Below, in pieces: positions 39,601 to 52,317 of a stretch of 64,000 nt of DNA. Origin of the DNA: Galaxea fascicularis. Its lineage: Eukaryota > Cnidaria > Anthozoa > Scleractinia > Euphylliidae. The position numbers and the translations under genes are program-made. Each line of letters begins with the position of its first letter. The stretch's first letter is position 1. The DNA lies in contig OX419337.1 of NCBI GenBank assembly GCA_948470475.1, positions 24,287,291 to 24,351,290 of the forward strand, written 5' to 3'. The notes under the pieces are model-generated. The model was not told the origin of the DNA. It did not search any database and saw only the letters and a program-made list of their open reading frames with translations.

Positions 39601-42600
39601 TATTACATATTCTGCAAAGGTAATATAGGATTCATTATTAGTGTCGTTTTAAAGTTTCTTGATTGTTGTATTAAAAAAGGACTGATGGATGATGTCTTTC
39701 ATGCACACAATGTAAAAAACGGAATGTTGATAATGATATTGTATGCACGGAATGCGAACATTAATTATGTTACTCAATCAACACTATTTCTTGAATAAAC
39801 AGGCCTACTGCTGTAGGTCATCTTTTTGTTTGCTCCATTATATTATTGCATTTCGTGTATTTTTAGCATGATATTTAATACAATTGTTCACTTTACCGTG
39901 ACCAAATTACCATTAACGCTGCAGACAACCTGCAGACCAAAAGCCAACAAAAAGATCTGCAGTTTACCTTTTCGCTTGCAGGTTGCAGTTGTCAAAGGTG
40001 TTATTATACAACAGGTCGTCTTAATGTGTTCACCTTTCCGTGACTAAATAAAATCGAACTGAAGGCCTCGTGCAGATCACCTGCATACGTACTGCAGACG
40101 TTTCAGACAAGTGATCTGCAGGCCTGCTGAATGCGAAGTAACAGACTTAAAAAAGACCAGTCTGCAGATCTGCTGGTTCCGTACGGGTCAGCTCAAAAGC
40201 ATGTCTTGTCTGCAAGTCTTAAATTAAATCAAACTTAATTGGGATTGTCAAACTCGGGGGTTAGCTATAAAGGGAAAACCCAAACACTGTTAGGCTCTCA
40301 TGATAACCTTAAGAATGGCTTTGGACTATTGGCTTGAATTGTTTTCAAGTTAATGCCAGACCATTACAGTGTAGTAACTGAATAGCTCAAATTTCAATTA
40401 ACTTTGATGTTATTATGCAAATAAAGTTGTTGTAAAATATAAAAACTTTGTTTAATTTATAGGGTGAAGTTTCACCTAGAGTTGCTAGAATCCATCGGTC
40501 AATTCCACCCCTTGCCAAGGGGCGTGGCCAGTTCTGTTCCATGAGAGACAGACCAGAGGATGAAAGATATGTAAGAGAAACATCATAAATCATAAAACAG
40601 TGTTTCTTGAGGATAGGAGGTTGATTAGTGTAGGGTGGGTGACTCTGGATACTGTCAAAGCAGTCATTTTTCACCCCCATTGTGCCATACATAGTGACAC
40701 TTGAGCTTGAAGATTTGTGCTTAATGAGTCAAATAAGACTTTAAAAGTCCCACATGTAGTTCAGGCTATTACTCTGGTGTTCAGCAGTGACAGTGATGCC
40801 TCTCATATTCATTTTTATGGCACCTGATGTGGGTTGATGAAGTTTCTGAACTGTTCTCCAAATTGTTCATATCCTCTCATAAATTATACAAAGAAAAGAA
40901 TAGGTGTTAAAGGCAGTTAAAATGTCACCTTTAGTAATCAAGATTAGCTGATAGAGGTGTAAATTAGGCCTTATCTAAACAATTAGATTTAAAGTCAGCT
41001 ATGTTATTTTGTATTTAAGCAAAAATTAATGATAAAAACTGACTTTTCAGTGTCATCATGACATCATTGTCAAGGTAACCACAACATGTAAAAGATATCT
41101 GGAAAGCATAACATGCACTAAATTTATTTACTTAGCGAGGAATATATTTTTGTTTGGAGAAACTTGTTAGTTTGGTTCATTTGTTGAAGTCATTTTTACT
41201 TTGTTTATAGAGAAGGAGACCAGACCCTTTCAAACTACCAAAGGCTGCAGAAAAGACTGGATTTTCTGCTTCACAAATAAAGGTTTGTTAGTTAGAAATT
41301 AAATAAACTACGACTATAACTCTCTTGCTAGTATTGTTTAAGGGCTGCTGAACATGAGCCTGATGTGTCATGCCATTGGGGACATCGTACTTTAGCTGGA
41401 CAATAATGTATTAAAATACATTCTGTAATGAATTGCAGAAGGTAAAAGTACATTGGCTATTATGAAGATCATTATTGTAAGAGTAAGGCATGCACAAATA
41501 GTAAGCATACATGTATGAAGTGTGGTTTTGTTTCTTATAGTTGATGCAAATCAACTTGTAAACTTATTGGGAATGCAGGGCTGTGCTCTGGTGGCCCTTG
41601 GTGACTTACTTTTGCCTTTGGGCGTTAAAGAAATCCTAGTTTTTGCACTTAACATGAAAGCTAGGCACCCTGGATTGCCAAGGTTCTGAACTTTTTTTTT
41701 TGTGTGTGTTGTAATGGTGTGGAGGGTGGGGTGGTAATGTAATTAGGGCTTTTTAGTTAGATTTGTGCTGGATGTCTAAGGATGACATGATGCAGCAGAT
41801 ACAATGATATTTGTTGATGTGAGAGTAGAGTTTTTTTCAATGTGTAATAATAATTATTATTATCTTACAGCGGGCCAAACCCAGAGTGATGAGGGCATGT
41901 CGTTCAACTGAACCACCACCCCCTCCCCCAGCTACTGCAGCATTTTACAATCTGAATAACTTGACAGGGTACGGTGCTGAATGAGTTCTTTTAGATCAGA
42001 ACAAAAGTCTTGATCTCACATTATACTGAATGTCATTTGTCAGCAACAGAATGCAACAACATTTTGTTGTTCAGTAGTGAATACGGATTGCTATTCTTTT
42101 TCACAACAGCTGTTTTCTCTCCTAACAGCATTACTTGATAGAAAGTATAGAAATGTTTATCCGGCAAGGTTCATGGTGAACTGTTTTGATGAAAAGTAGT
42201 GGACTGAGGCTCATTAATATTTATTTTGTGTTTAACAGTACGGCAGTTTATTCCACCCCACCCAACAGACCACTGGACAGTGACTTTGAAGATGACATTG
42301 TCTCACCCTCTGTGGAACTAAAATCCAAGAACAGCAGAATCATATCAGATGTCGAGAAAGAGAGTATTCAAGCTGAGCTTGCAGGGCTTGAAGAAGTGTA
42401 CCAACGAGTGTGCCATGTAAGTGTATGAAATGCACCATGCAGGATCTTGAAATTAAACACCTCTTCATATCAATTGAATTTGTACCAATGTTTACTGGAG
42501 GGTTATCAAACCTTTAACTCCTAAGAGTGATCAATGTTTAATTTCTCCTTATAGTAATACTGCTCAATCAAACATAAAGGTTGCGAGAAAAAAGAAACTG

Positions 42601-45600
42601 ATCAAGAAGTAACAAAGATCTTGATTGTTTAACAAATTCTCCTCATCATTGCTATAGAAACTGGATGTAGAACAGTGTAGAACATATACATACTAATATT
42701 AGAGTTTAAAGGTAGCCCCATGACAAGGGATGCAATCCTTGGCTATGTTGATTTCCTGTTCTGGCAGATGTCATGTTCTCCATAAAAACTTCTGATTTCT
42801 AAGACTGGCCTGTTTTCAATTTGCTGTAGGGGAAAATTGAATCTTTGTACAGTTTACTGTATCCAAGTCAGAAAGACATGAAACGAGGATTGGTTCAATA
42901 CATCAACACCTCTGCACCAGTTCAGCTCAGGTAAATTATCAATAATTGAAAGCTCTAACAGCCTCTTCTAACATGATTATGGTATATTTAATTTATTCAT
43001 TTGATATGTATAAGGGAATGAATTATCATAATTATAGTAATTGGACATAGACTCATCTAACATAGGTATGGTTAATTATTTGTTTGTTCAATGCTGGAAA
43101 AGAATATTATTTTTCCCTCAAACGTAGTGCTGGTGATGTATTCAGTAAACAGAAATAGCAAATGAAATCTTAGTTGGTTTCTCGATGACTGTTATTGGGC
43201 CAACAATGTGAAACATCATGTGAGTGAAAGGTCCCAGGTCCTCTTGTATGCTTCAGTAAAGGGATACAAGTGGGCATGTAGAAAAGAATGCAATAATCCT
43301 AGAAGAACCGAGACCTCACATGCATCCTCTGTGACAATCTCTCCAGCGTTGGTCTCTTCAGCCATAAGTGATACTGCTCCAGCCAATCCGGCATTCAGCA
43401 TCATCATGGTCAATCTAAACCGACTGGTGTCCCCCTGTAAGCTGTGGAAGTGACTCACACCTGGGGCAAATTCAAGAAATAGTTGACCCTGACTCTTCCT
43501 CGTTGATAGTTGCACTGATGGAAGCTGCCCAGGGTCAGGCTGGTTAAATTCGCTCTGATGAAGGGCTAATGTTCAATTTACATTATCAACTCCGTTGATA
43601 AAACGATATCTTTGTGTACAATTCTCTCTCCGATACAGCACCACAGTCTCTTTAGAAACTACCCCCTTTTATTCCCTCGATAATAGTCTTACTTCAGTCT
43701 GAAGATTATGGAGTCTAGTGGACATGTTTGATCTCAGTTGGCTGGGACAATCCTGTTTGACTAATATTACTTTAATCCAAGTAGCTTTTGTCTTAGCTAA
43801 TGTCGTTTCTTTTCCTGTATTTTAAGAACTCCAAAATTTACTCAAAACACGAAGAAATTCGCTAATAAAGGCAAAGATACAGCTACAACACCAGCTGCAT
43901 TAAGTCATGCTGAAAAGGCCAGAGATGATAAAAACGGACAAATGTTGTCTCCTGGTCCAGAAGATGAATCCAAGGAAGAGTAAGTGTTTTAATTGCTGTA
44001 TCAGAGAGTTCAAGTTACACAACACATAAAGACTATCAGTGCTAGCAACGCCTCAATCACAATGCTTTGGCGACTGTTCTCTTTACCCAACAAGCACAAA
44101 GAGATTAAATACAAAAAGTAGACTTTCAATGAACGAAGATCGACAACTCTGATCAACAAAGACAACAATGTTTACTTCTACAAGAGTCATGAAGAGCAGC
44201 AGAGCTTATGTGGTCCTACCACAGTAAAAGAGAATTGTATCAAAAAAAAAATACATTTAAAAATTAAGTTCAAATTATAACAGAAACTTTATCGAAAAAG
44301 CTCAAATCGTCGAAGGCATTATACTGATTCAAAACTACAGCCTCGGAGAAATGGAAAGTGGCCACTGAATGGAGCTGGCCGCTTGACAGAGGTAAAAAAC
44401 AGTAGAAGAACGGTCATCGGGACTTAGACTACTCGCTGCCTAATAGGGGGTGGCCGCTTAATAGGGCTTCGACTGTATTTAAGTTTTCGTTTCGGTCGAA
44501 TATCGTTACTGAAAAAGTTCGGTGAAATGGCTCCACGATATGATAATGAATTTTTGAAGAATTCAACCCCTGGGTGTGGTCAATCACTGCACTGGCATCT
44601 TGGTAAGATGAAAGCTGGTGATGTGTAATATGAACAGAACAAGTCCTGATGTTCAGCTGGGAGGTCCCATGGTAGCACTATCAAACCACTTACTGTACTC
44701 CTAAATACAATTCTTGCGAGGTATGCTGTACATTTTTTACTTTGTTCTGTAAATAGTTGTTGAGCTGAGTAATCACAATACCAAAACGAGGTCAGTCAAA
44801 CATAAATCCTATCTTTGCTTGGTTTCAGGAACAGCACAAGACCCATACTTATCCCGTTGCCGTATATCAGATCAGAGATCAGTGTGACAACACCCGGGAA
44901 ACAGCAAAAACCAATCTACAATGTGCCGTACATCTACAGTAACAGGACAAACAAAGGAACCTCACGGCATTCTCACAACAACACCTCACCAGCAGTCATC
45001 AACTTTAGCTCCATGAACATCCCAGAGCTTAGCCGCCCGGGAATCAAAACAGGTGTACCTGTAGGGCCCAAGGGCAGTGCACTGAACAGTGGTGTTGCTG
45101 AGGCTCCAATGCATTGGTCTATTCCAACCCCTTACTTTTCGTCCTCTGGACCCTTTCAAAGGACCACGCCCAACCAGACGCCAGCACTCTTTGACGGTAA
45201 GTTCCCTTACAATCAAAACCCCGCCTATAAGAAACTATGGCTAAAACTTTGGCATTTAAAGGGGCATATGAACCCAAACGTGTGCATGCAACAATGGAAC
45301 ATTTTAAAGTTTTGCCGCTTTCCTACGAAGTTCTTAATCGGTGCATTGAAACGATTTGCGGTTGTCAGTGGCCATGAACGACAGGGAGAAAATCAATTGC
45401 AACTGGAAAACGTTGGGTTAATTTTGAAAGTTTCGTAGTCGTATAGAGTTTCTTTTCTGTTCAAGAAATAATTTGAAATTTACCTCTTTGAGTAAGGCAG
45501 GCCATTCATGTCATGGAAAAAGTACCTCCTCATAATTTGAACAAACTTTTAACAATATTTGGGTGATAGTACCCCTTTAAACCCATTCACGGAAGAACCT

Positions 45601-47965
45601 GTTGGCCCTAAAAACTGAAATAGGTTCTTATTTGAAGAGCGAGAGAACAGACAAAAGTATGTTTCAGTTAAACGCTAAACGCGCGCTTTCATTGCATACG
45701 GACATAGGCAAGTCTTTCTTCAGGACTGTACGCACTGCATTGGCTTTTGCTGGACGAGGAAACGCTTTGCAATCAGTAAGAAGCACCCAGTCCCGAAATG
45801 CGAATTAGAAACGTTTTCTCCGGCAAAATACCGTAATTTTGATTACCAAACCACCGAATAAAAACTAATTCTACCTTAAAAATCCGTAGTCTGCTGTCAC
45901 TTATACCTCAATGAACCACTTCTCTAGAAAGTGTACCGCGCGTCTTGATTCCATAGCCGAGTAGGTTTGACGTCTTGTGAGGTTTAATTACAGAGTCAGA
46001 GTCGCTGTTTATTCAGGTAGGTTTCGTGTGTGAGACGTATTCTTTCGCTGCAACCTTTATATGTCATTCATTACGGTCTACTGGTTTGGAATTTCAGATG
46101 CTGATGTGGAAGAGAAGTTGGGCAAACTGGATATTGAAAGTGTAGGTTCAGATATCGATTATACTGCTCAGCAAAAAACCATTGAAGGCTCAGTCGGTGC
46201 AAATAATGCTCTACCTGGAAATTTGGTCTTGAACGAAGAGAACAGTGATAAAAAAGCTGCTGAAGACGTTATGGCAAAAGGAATTCGGTTTAGTCTTACT
46301 ACTGATGTTGGGCTGGTGGAAGGCGTGGAAATTTATGATTACGATAAGCGAGGTATGGAGTTTTTTTTGCATTTTTCATAAAGATCGTTACTCTGGACGC
46401 TTAGTAGCCCGTGTGGCAGGACGGGCTAGGGAAGACGGCTACGTTTTTGTTACGTTTTTGTTGCAGTAGTTGCAAAAACAGTCTTTGACTATCTTTAAAG
46501 GTAGTAACAAATCTTATGTTAAAAACAGTTTTAATGGTCTCGTTTCATCCGCAGACTCAAAACATAGAGCCACGTATTATTATATCTCAGTCAGCACGCA
46601 GGCTGTGATTGGTCAGTTTAGCGGGTCGTGTTTCACTGTACGGACCGCTGATTAAAAGTGGCCGCTTAACTTCAACTAGTTTCCTTTCCAGCGCGCCCTA
46701 TGAAACTCACAGATATAATAAATATCTTACTAACCTCGTTTACTTGGTCTGTGGTTTAAGTTACGTACCGAGTTTGTTCTAGTTGATTTATGGCGCAAGC
46801 GCAAACTTGCCGAGAACCCTGATTTGTTCAGTTTCCATGTTCAAATGAAAGCTACTAAGCAGTACTTTCCTGTGGTGCTGTTTATTATGCTGTACAAGGT
46901 GGTTCTAACTTTTGGGTCTGTGGATGAAATCCTTAAGTGTGACCATTCAAATGAAAGCTACTGAGCAGTACTCTCCTGTTTTGCTCTCTACCTTACCGAG
47001 TTCGAGGTCCGCACTGTAAGTTACAGACCGAGCTTTTTTCTAGTTGATTATGGTCTGTTTGCTATAGTTGAACAGGCAGTCAGACAAAATTGTTAAAGAA
47101 AAGTGTTGTTCTTTCTTGTAGATGTTCAGAGTGAACAGGAAGCCGCAAAACACATCCAGGTGAGCTAGATTATTGTCACTCTAGAGTTTAGGCTCTTCAT
47201 CATAACTTAGATAGTCAAACGGCAATTGGCAATCAAAAGGGAGCGACAATTTTCGTCAGCTTTCGTTTACTGTCGTTAGGTTTCGTATGTTCCGGCTGCT
47301 GTCCTTAACTCTCGCCATTTTTCGGTTAACTGATCAGTGGTATGAGCAATGCAGTTTGAAATAAAAATTGTGAGATTGCTGTGAGTCTGAGATCGGAGGG
47401 GTTCGCCTGGTGTCTGGTCCAGGAGAGGGTGAAGAAAGGAACTGAACATGGTCCAATAAAGGTTATGGCTGTCAGAGCTTGTGGCTCAATCCACCCAATG
47501 ACGTATGGAGCGTCCTCATTTGCTTTCAGGGTTAGAGCGATTGACATGATTTGATGCAGGAAAATAAAATCAAAATAATTACTCTAGCCAATCAAAGCAG
47601 ATTCAAACCGCACAATGAACTAGTTAAAATACATTGTACGAACGAGTGACATGTAACGGGCGCGTAGCGTGGGGAGATGCGCGCGTGTAAGCCACGATGA
47701 GTTTAGGTGTGCTTTTCATTGGTTATACGGTCAAAGTGGCGCGAGTTTTGCTGGCCAATCACAGAGCGAGGTAAAGCAAACGGGACTGATTACTTTAGAG
47801 TCTCAATTGAAAGCCACTATAACATGCATTTATTCATCTACTCAGGAAATGGAAGAGATTGGGGAGAAAAAGCTAAAAGAATACGCCGAACTGCTTGAGG
47901 AACATCAACATATATTGGACGAGGTCAAGCAACTGGAGAAGGACCTTCACGAGTCTCATGAATAA
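33654..47965 (+). CDS. Unrecognised 542-residue protein, 11 coding exons
   Basis: I do not recognise the family. Exons 33654-33791, 40463-40570, 41211-41282, 41871-41968, 42239-42416, 42830-42930, 43827-43979, 44829-45196, 46098-46352, 47122-47159 and 47846-47965 join in phase at every junction with GT-AG introns, which strongly supports a real gene. The protein has no signal peptide or membrane segment. It has a basic N-terminal third, a poly-Pro run (TEPPPPPPAT, ~120), a segment rich in charged residues (KESIQAELAGLEEVYQRV, ~180), a long Ser/Thr/Pro/Asn-rich exon (283-405), an acidic block, and a C-terminal coiled coil (EEIGEKKLKEYAELLEEHQH, ~505-540). This architecture suggests a cytoskeletal, centrosomal or ciliary scaffold, but that is a guess. 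A non-coding exon probably lies at 31361. Intron 1 is 6.7 kb and full of transposons. AATAAA is not evident directly after the stop. Confidence 0.8.
33960..37606. mobile_element. Large palindromic TIR element with a nested insertion
   Basis: Arms of about 515 bp (33960-34475 and 35070-37606, the latter interrupted) are inverted copies. The ends are TGGTGGCCGAGGACTGC and its complement, next to TA on both sides (33958-33959, 37607-37608), consistent with a TA target duplication. Each arm has A-rich AAATGNAAAT-type subterminal repeats and its own internal hairpin (AGTGGCAGCGCTCGGCCA at 34212-34288 and 35270-35345). The loop (34476-35069) has no recognisable transposase. It sits in intron 1 of the 33654 gene. 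TA duplication suggests a Tc1/mariner- or other TA-targeting family, which I cannot name. Confidence 0.75.
35439..37443. mobile_element. 2-kb DNA transposon nested in the palindrome's right arm
   Basis: Ends GTGACTCTATTTGGGAGAAC, then CGGGCTTAA, and the complement, ending in GGGTCAC. The flanking ATTT (35435-35438, 37444-37447) is duplicated. The uninterrupted left arm confirms that the empty site has it once. Subterminal 200 bp at each end are dense with GCATTTNNAAC, AACATTG and AAACGTTT motifs. The interior has only short open frames (for example around 36100-36300), none resembling a transposase, so it is probably non-autonomous. Confidence 0.75.
37868..40187. mobile_element. 2.3-kb TIR element with AAGTCTGCAGAC subterminal repeats
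   Basis: CCCGTACGAAATGGGAAGAT, then CTGCA, at the left is mirrored by TGCAGATCTGCTGGTTCCGT, then ACGGG, at the right. Both subterminal zones repeat GCAGATC, AAGTCTG and TGCAGAC. Possible 2-bp flanking repeat TC; target duplication unclear. Interior open frames (38081-38449, 38957-39226) show no recognisable domain. It lies in intron 1 of the 33654 gene. Confidence 0.65.
42508..42713. repeat. MITE of the AACCTTTAA family
   Basis: AACCTTTAACTCCTAAGAGT, then GATCA, at the left; CATACTAATATTAGAGTTTA, then AAGG, at the right. It shares the left half with 4551-4760 and the right half with 26403-26465. Intronic, between exons 42416 and 42830. Confidence 0.65.
43580..43690 (+). repeat. Dispersed repeat shared with 16402-16500
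   Basis: CGTTGATAAAACGATATCTT, TTGTGTACAATTCTCTCTCC and CAGTCTCTTTAGAAACTACC follow the order seen at 16402-16500. Intronic, before exon 43827. Confidence 0.55.
46838..46985 (-). repeat. ~110-bp repeat, reverse orientation
   Basis: Contains TTCAAATGAAAGCTACTAAG, TTATTATGCTGTACAAGGTG, and then a second partial unit (ATTCAAATGAAAGCTACTGA). Same family as 5885-7045. Intronic, between exons 46352 and 47122. Confidence 0.85.
47572..47780 (+). repeat. CCAAT-rich dispersed repeat, copy 4
   Basis: Carries AATTACTCTAGCCAATCAAA, CATTGGTTATACGGTCAAAG, TGGCGCGAG and GCCAATCACAGAGCGAGGTA. It ends 65 bp before the last exon (47846) of the 33654 gene, so it replaced much of the intron's 3' end. Confidence 0.75.
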
Positions 47966-48766
47966 ATCTCTGCTGGCTGAAATTATTATCTAACTCGTGA
48001 CAGCCAACAAAAAGTGACCGGCTTTTGCAACTTTGACTACGACATGCAGCATCATTATCAGGGCTAACTTCCAAGTATCAAAGGACTAGGAACGAGTTTA
48101 GCATCAGGAAGGGATGTTTGTGACATCTTTTGTCTTAATATCTTCCGTTATTCGTTCGAGTAAACTTTTGCTGGTTGCATTTCGTCATGATTTTTTTTCG
48201 TCACTGCATTAACCGTTTTCCTTTATTCCAGATAGAAAAACGTTTTTACCAGCAAATCTCTTTTTTTCGTTATCAAAGTTTGAGACCAAGGATGTACGGA
48301 CGCAGTATCAATATTCTTATTTGGAACTTCTCTGAAAGTTGTTCTTCACCGAAGAGGTTTATAACTTTCCATGTGGCGCTGTTAATTGCAGACGTTTTCA
48401 GTCGTTGAAATGAGAGGTCAAGTCTCAAAACGCTTTCTGTGTATCAGCGCAGTTAAAGGAACACGGTCGTAGGCTTGGGAGAAGAGAAAGTTTGGTCGAA
48501 ACACAAGAATGTGAGTGTTTTGTCTAATATTTTGAAGACTTGGAGGATTGCTTTATCCTTTATCCAAACACCGAAAATTCAATTGCCTTGAAAGCCAAGC
48601 TTTTTGTCAGCCGGCTGCAAGGTGTATGGTTGCCAGCTTAACCAAAACGCTTTATCAAGTGTTTGACTTGATTAGCTTCTCAAGACTGTGATTCAAGGAG
48701 AAATTAATAGCAAAATTTCACAAGTTTTGTGTCGGAGAGGCGATTCACCCAAAATCCCTACGCAGA

Positions 48767-48985
48767 CCTCATAAGGGCATTTTCGTCCCCAGAGCTTACG
48801 ATCCTTCTGGCCTGCCAGTTCCAAAATATGCGCAGTCGCAGTGAAGGTTCATTTTTGCAACGGTTGGCAACCATTATTGTTTCAAACTTCTGAGTTTGCG
48901 TAGAAGAGCCGGAAGTCCGTAGAGCTCTCGATCTCTGCCGCAGGCCAGAAGGAACGTGGGCTTTGGGGATGAGAATGTCATAAGG
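48767..48985. repeat. MITE, ~48-bp imperfect TIRs
   Basis: CCTCATAAGGGCATTTTCGT, then CCCCAGAGC and CCTTCTGGCCTGC, pairs with GCAGGCCAGAAGG, GGGCTTTGGGGATGAGAATG, then TCATAAGG. It abuts the next element at 48985. Confidence 0.75.
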
Positions 48986-49251
48986 GCTTCATAACGGCGT
49001 TCCTCCCAAACGAACGTCTGCTGAACGGAGCAGCCACTTCCGTTCGCGGTTGACCAACCAGTCAGAGGCCGTTTTCTAAACTGATGTTGAATATTCTTAG
49101 GATTTCCATTGTTTCGGTGTATGTGATTGGCTATGTGCAAGACAATGAACCGATATTGATAGGATTCTTTAAATACAGGCAAACGGATAACGAACGGAAG
49201 TGGCTTCTCTGTTCAATAGACATTCTTTTGGGAGGAACGCGTGACGAAGCC
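48985..49251. repeat. MITE, ~60-bp TIRs
   Basis: GGCTTCATAACGGCGTTCCT, CCCAAACGAACGTCTGCTGA and GCAGCCACTTCCGTTCG on the left are matched by CGAACGGAAGTGGCTTCTCT, TTCAATAGACATTCTTTTGG and GAGGAACGCGTGACGAAGCC on the right. The two open frames here are products of the repeat. Confidence 0.85.
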
Positions 49252-52200
49252 ACACTGAAGGAAGTGTACTTGAGAGGCTAGGATCACCAATGCCCATTCA
49301 AACTGCCTTGACAAAAGGAAACTCTATTGTTTTCTGTTCATAAAGCTTTTACGTGTTTTAAAATACTTTCCCAAGCTCTTAAAATTTTAAAGAGTGATAC
49401 AGTGACGAAACTATGCACGAAAGAAAGAAAGAAACTTATCTCAGTTTTTTTTTTTGAGGAAACAAACCCTCAAAATACTTTCAAAATACTTTTTTTATAA
49501 AAACATGGAAAGCGGCTCTTAGCAAATTACAGTGTGTTTTATAGCCTTTCATTTATTCTATAAATAAATTTAATATATGCTCCATATTGCGAACGTGTGT
49601 GCTGGGATAAGAACTCGATGGATTTTAGGGAAAAGGCGGACTGCTAGCAGTCTATGAAGTTATTTGTAAGTTATCTAATTTGTATCATGTTCTTGTTCGC
49701 TGCAATGCAGATAACTTGGACAAACCCGTGTGGTCTAGACCTTTGTGTGTACGAAGAATACTGTAAATGTTTCGTATTATTAAATGCCAGTGTTGTGGCT
49801 TTAATATCGTGTTTCGTTGCCTTAAAACACTTTACTCCTTATTAGCCCGTCTTTAGCCACCGATCATTTACTGTGTCGCAGGTGTGTGTGGGGCCAGGAA
49901 GGAGGGGGGGATCTGAAAAATTGTACCCCCTAAAAACAATCTTCAGGAAGTATACCCACCCCCCCACCCCCACCCCTCGGTGGAGGAGCCGCCATCTTGG
50001 ACATTTCGTAAAAGATCCTGGGAATGAGTTTCATGAACACAGGCAACCCAAGCGTTTCGACCAAGACAAGGCACTAAGAACCTTTTTTCTATGTATTTTT
50101 ATCTTTTCGTCTTTTGTTTCTTTTCTTTTCGTAAATTTGTTGAACAGGTGGAATCGCTGTCACTCAAATTTTAAAAGTCGCACCCCAAAAAATATTCCCC
50201 CCCCCCAAATTATTTTGTTTTAACAAATATAAAAATGTACCCCCCCACCCCCGCCACATTAAAATGATTTTTAAAATTGTCTTCTCCCCCTCTCCCTGCA
50301 AGGTGAGAAACGATCACTCCCTTACACACTGTAAAACTCAAAAGTTCCGAGTTTCAATCTAATTTCTTCATATCTTTAGATCTTTAGAAAGTGATAGAAG
50401 TAATAGAAAGAAGCTAGGCCCGGGAAGCTAGGGTAGAGAAATTTTCATCAAGACTCGATAATGATTAATGAAGCTTTCCGCGGACGGGTATACAGATATC
50501 GTAACTGGTTTTGCCCATACGTCATGTATTTTCCAGATAATGCTTTCTTAACCTTAACCTTCGATCGTCTATGGTCAGGTGCACGCGCTCTCGGGTTTAC
50601 TATTATACTTTAAATTTTATGGTGGGGGGGCTTGTATCAGTATATACCACAGTGAATAGTGCTTTTTGCGCGTTCTGATTGGTTAACATTAGCAAAGTAC
50701 TATTCACATCCGGGCACAGAGAAACAAACGGTCTCCCGTTTCGGTTTCCGGAGAGGAAATTATTTGAAAAAACGCTAGTTTTTTCAGCTTGTGTGATATA
50801 CACTAAAACAATTATTCACCTCAGTGTCGGTGAATGTGGTGGATATTTACCTCCACTTCGGTGAATAATGGTTAACTATTTGGTCACTGGCGATGACGGA
50901 TGTACCGTACGTCGAAACATATCTCTTGGAGAGATTAAAGAAAGTCGTTTTGTTTTTAAAGGCTTCAACATTATTGCTGTTGTCTTGACCTTTCGTTAAC
51001 TTCTAAGTTTAAAGAACATTTCAACAGAGCCTCTTTAAAAGAGAGGTATGCGATGACAAAATGCTTACTGTAAGGAAATGCTCTGGCTGAAAGAACATTA
51101 TCTAGAATTCCCATCTCGTTTGTACCCAAACGCCCTTTTAAAGGAAGTCCGTTTAAGGAGACGCCCCGAATGTTTTAAGAGTATCTAGAAATGCTTATCA
51201 CAATAACGTAAACAAGAATTCTACTTTATTATTCCTCATGCTGTCTCATTTTGTCATTGCCATTGTTCTTGTTCTTTTCTTTTTCTTTTTATTTTCATGT
51301 TGTCTCTTTTCGTCGTAAACGCCTTTTTAAAGGAATTCTTTTTATGAGACACCCCGGATATTCTAAAGTTCTCAAAAGATGAAGTCATCACTGTCTATAA
51401 AAAGCGATCGGATAAATTCCCGATCTCTTCCTCGCCTGTGGGTAACGAAAAATTCCAAAGTGCCTCTCTAAAATATAGTTCGCTCAACTAAACAACTGTT
51501 TTCCTGAAGTAATGCCACTTTTGCGATGGCGGAATATTGGAAACCGATGGTTCTTCCCATTTCGGAAATTACTACGCCAAATGGAATAAATAAAGCAAAA
51601 CAAAATTTGAGAAAGAAACTAAAGACCCGCGAATTTCTAGCGCTGGAACCCACGATTTGCATTTCTATCCTGGCCTCCTGCAACTACGATGTTAGCCATA
51701 TGAGGTCACTCTTGTTTATTACCTTCTCTTCAACACAGTATTTATTTACTGTTTTATTGTACTTTTTAAGTTTATTGTTACTAGCTGGTGACATGATTGC
51801 AAAGGCGAGGTCGTTCTTCCCTTCGAGAAAGGTTTCCTAAGAGAAGCAAGGAATTCAATAAGAAAATATATACCATAAATAATAAATCCAGAGAACAAAG
51901 TGATATCATCACATGAGAAAGTGACAAGTTTAAAGATAATATAACTATGGTAGCGAAAATTCTTCCGGTGGAATTCTGTCGCCCAGATATTTTGCCAAGA
52001 CGAATAACGATGAACATTACTAGTTTATTTTTTTAAAAATATGAACAAAAAGTTGTGGAAAAAATGCCACAACATCAACACGTGCTTGAGTTTCGCCAGA
52101 AAGCACTCTCAGTTTCTAAATATAGATTCAGTGACGTCATATCACAAGCCCAATTTCCGAGAGCGTTAGTGCGCATGCTTTCAGCTGTTCGGAAGTGAAC

Positions 52201-52317
52201 AGGGCGGTGAGTCGTTTTCACATTTAATACAACAAATCAAAAGCGAACTTCCTCGTGGCTACCCATTCATTCTGACTCAACAGACACGAACGTGTTTACG
52301 TAAAGTGTACGTTCATC
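49252..52317. other. Intergenic stretch before EHD, mostly repeats
   Basis: Poly-C/poly-G tracts at 49910-49985 and 50190-50260; a ~60-bp direct repeat (51129-51192 and 51319-51382, landmarks AACGCCYTTTTAAAGGAA and GAGACRCCCCG); and a hairpin repeat at 50811-50869. Two small open frames at 49654-49845 and 51526-51840 are discussed elsewhere. No recognised gene. Confidence 0.5.
50811..50869. repeat. Hairpin repeat ATTATTCACC...GGTGAATAAT
   Basis: ATTATTCACCTCAGTGTCGG faces CCACTTCGGTGAATAAT across a short spacer. It is part of a longer dispersed-looking block (about 50600-50960) that also has TCAGTATATACCACAGTGAA and GCGTTCTGATTGGTTAAC. Probably a non-autonomous element. Confidence 0.65.

Noticed and set aside
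43216..43515. 99-codon minus-strand frame
   Set aside because: It is intronic and antisense to the 33654 gene. It looks protein-like, possibly a decayed element, but I could not assign it.
48874..49281. Frames on both strands at 48874-49182 and 49084-49281
   Set aside because: Both are explained by the inverted arms of the MITEs at 48767-49251.
51526..51840. 104-codon plus-strand frame starting MAEYWKPMVLPIS
   Set aside because: The first half has reasonable composition, but the second half is a T-rich run; no homology and no splice continuity.
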